6,605 nucleotides of DNA, taken from the NCBI GenBank assembly GCA_021802375.1, contig JAKAAL010000237.1, forward strand, positions 1-6,605, written 5' to 3'. The position numbers and the translations under genes are program-made. The notes beneath the pieces are model-generated. The model was not told the DNA's origin. It searched no databases and saw only the letters and a program-made list of their open reading frames with translations. This document shows, piece after piece, positions 5,718-6,605 of the stretch (the first letter of the stretch is position 1; each line of letters starts with the position of its first letter). The stretch is from Bacillota bacterium (GTDB lineage: Bacteria > Bacillota_E > Sulfobacillia > Sulfobacillales > Sulfobacillaceae).

Positions 5718-5796
5718 TCGTTGTCATACTTCCCGTAGTGCCAGCGAAATGGGTTGGTTTTAGGCGCATAAGATAGGAAAAGGGGACAGGTACGGC

Positions 5797-6605
5797 ATGA
5801 TATTGGATTTGGCGACGGAAACCGCTTCCCGTTCTGATTTGGAAGCGTTGCAGTTGGATCGTTTGCAAAAGACGGTGAGGCACATGTATGACCATGTACC
5901 TTTTTACCGTCAGGAGATGGAGAAAGCGCAGGTAAAAGCTTCGGATATTACCAGTTTAGAGGACTTAGTTCGGCTTCCTTTTATGCGAAAGGACCACTTG
6001 CGTGACAACTACCCTTTCGGGCTCATTGCGGTGCCCTTGGACCAAGTGGTGCGATTTCATGCGTCATCTGGCACTCGCGGCAAGCCTACTGTCGTGGCAT
6101 ATACCAAAGGCGATATCGAACGGTGGTCACGGATTGTCGCCAGAGCAGTTGCGTGTGCAGGGGGAAGACCCGGTGATCGATTCCACAATGCGTACGGGTA
6201 TGGCCTGTTCACTGGAGGACTGGGCCTTCACTATGGTATTGAAGAGTTAGGCGCGGCGGTCATTCCGATCTCGGGAGGCAATACCCCCAGGCAAATTCTG
6301 GTGATTCAAGACTTTGCCCCTCGTGGTATTGCGGGCACTCCTTCCTACGTGCTAAACATTGCTGACGAGATGAGGAAAATGGGTTTAGATCCGCGCAAAA
6401 CGAGTTTGGATTATGGCATCTTAGGCGCCGAACCCTGGAGCGAAGCCCTGCGGCAGGAAATAGAAGAGGCTTTAGCCATTAAGGCTATGGACATTTACGG
6501 GCTAAGTGAGGTCCTCGGTCCAGGCGTGGCCATGGAGTGCATTGAGGCACAAAATGGACTCCATATTGCAGAAGACCATTTTCTGCCGGAGATTGTCGCC
6601 AACGC
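5797..6605 (+). CDS. paaK: Phenylacetate-CoA ligase PaaK (3' partial)
   Basis: PaaK is an adenylate-forming enzyme that makes phenylacetyl-CoA from phenylacetate, ATP and CoA, the entry step of the pathway. The frame stays open from ATG 5797 to the window end, giving 269 of about 435 expected residues; the C-terminal domain lies outside. The N terminus '[19 protein letters not shown]' is typical of the family. The phosphate-binding motif '[16 protein letters not shown]' spans residues 88-103, and the adenylate motif '[10 protein letters not shown]' starts at Y234. The following '[11 protein letters not shown]' is the PaaK-type continuation. The start has a purine-rich AAAAGGGGACAGG upstream, 5778-5790, slightly longer in spacing than for the other genes. 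It continues the operon after paaD, in place of the paaE found in E. coli. The call is secure. Confidence 0.96.
   Translation, partial: MILDLATETASRSDLEALQLDRLQKTVRHMYDHVPFYRQEMEKAQVKASDITSLEDLVRLPFMRKDHLRDNYPFGLIAVPLDQVVRFHASSGTRGKPTVVAYTKGDIERWSRIVARAVACAGGRPGDRFHNAYGYGLFTGGLGLHYGIEELGAAVIPISGGNTPRQILVIQDFAPRGIAGTPSYVLNIADEMRKMGLDPRKTSLDYGILGAEPWSEALRQEIEEALAIKAMDIYGLSEVLGPGVAMECIEAQNGLHIAEDHFLPEIVAN

Noticed and set aside
6002..6250. Open frame of 82 codons within paaK
   Set aside because: It is a shadow in another frame; the paaK frame with its AMP-binding motifs runs through the whole stretch.

Overview
The window looks like part of a Gram-positive, Bacillota-type chromosome, plasmid or integrated element. 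Moderate GC, strong AGGAGG-type ribosome sites, GTG starts and the sequence type of the Paa proteins point that way. A Sulfobacillus-like thermophile would fit, but the genus is a guess. Two unrelated blocks meet near position 2433.

Block 1 (1-2435, + strand) is the tail of a secretion or conjugation operon. It holds the C-terminal ATPase domain of a VirB4/TraC-family protein, which enters from outside the window and is split by a frame disruption between about 420 and 482. Next comes a membrane-anchored SAF/CpaB-like protein, then a CpaE/TadZ-like protein whose P-loop has been lost. The genes are packed with a 4-nt gap and an ATGA-type overlap, so they are probably co-transcribed.

Block 2 (2432-6605) is a phenylacetate degradation locus. 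A PaaI-like hotdog thioesterase lies on the minus strand, and its stop codon interlocks with the stop of the TadZ-like gene. After a divergent control region of about 215 bp come paaA, paaB, paaC, paaD and paaK on the + strand. PaaK, cut by the window end and without a stop codon in the window, activates phenylacetate to phenylacetyl-CoA. PaaA, PaaB and PaaC form the ring-1,2-epoxidising multicomponent oxygenase. PaaD is the iron-sulfur assembly-like helper, and PaaI hydrolyses stalled CoA thioesters. PaaE, the reductase that follows paaD in E. coli, is not between paaD and paaK.

The most notable observations are these. PaaC carries a full set of candidate di-iron ligands at the same spacing as PaaA, although the E. 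coli PaaC has lost most of them. VirB4-type and Tad-type components sit in one operon. The VirB4 frame is broken. The catabolic operon directly abuts the transfer-type genes, so it may be mobile cargo. No RNA genes, CRISPR arrays or insertion sequences were seen.
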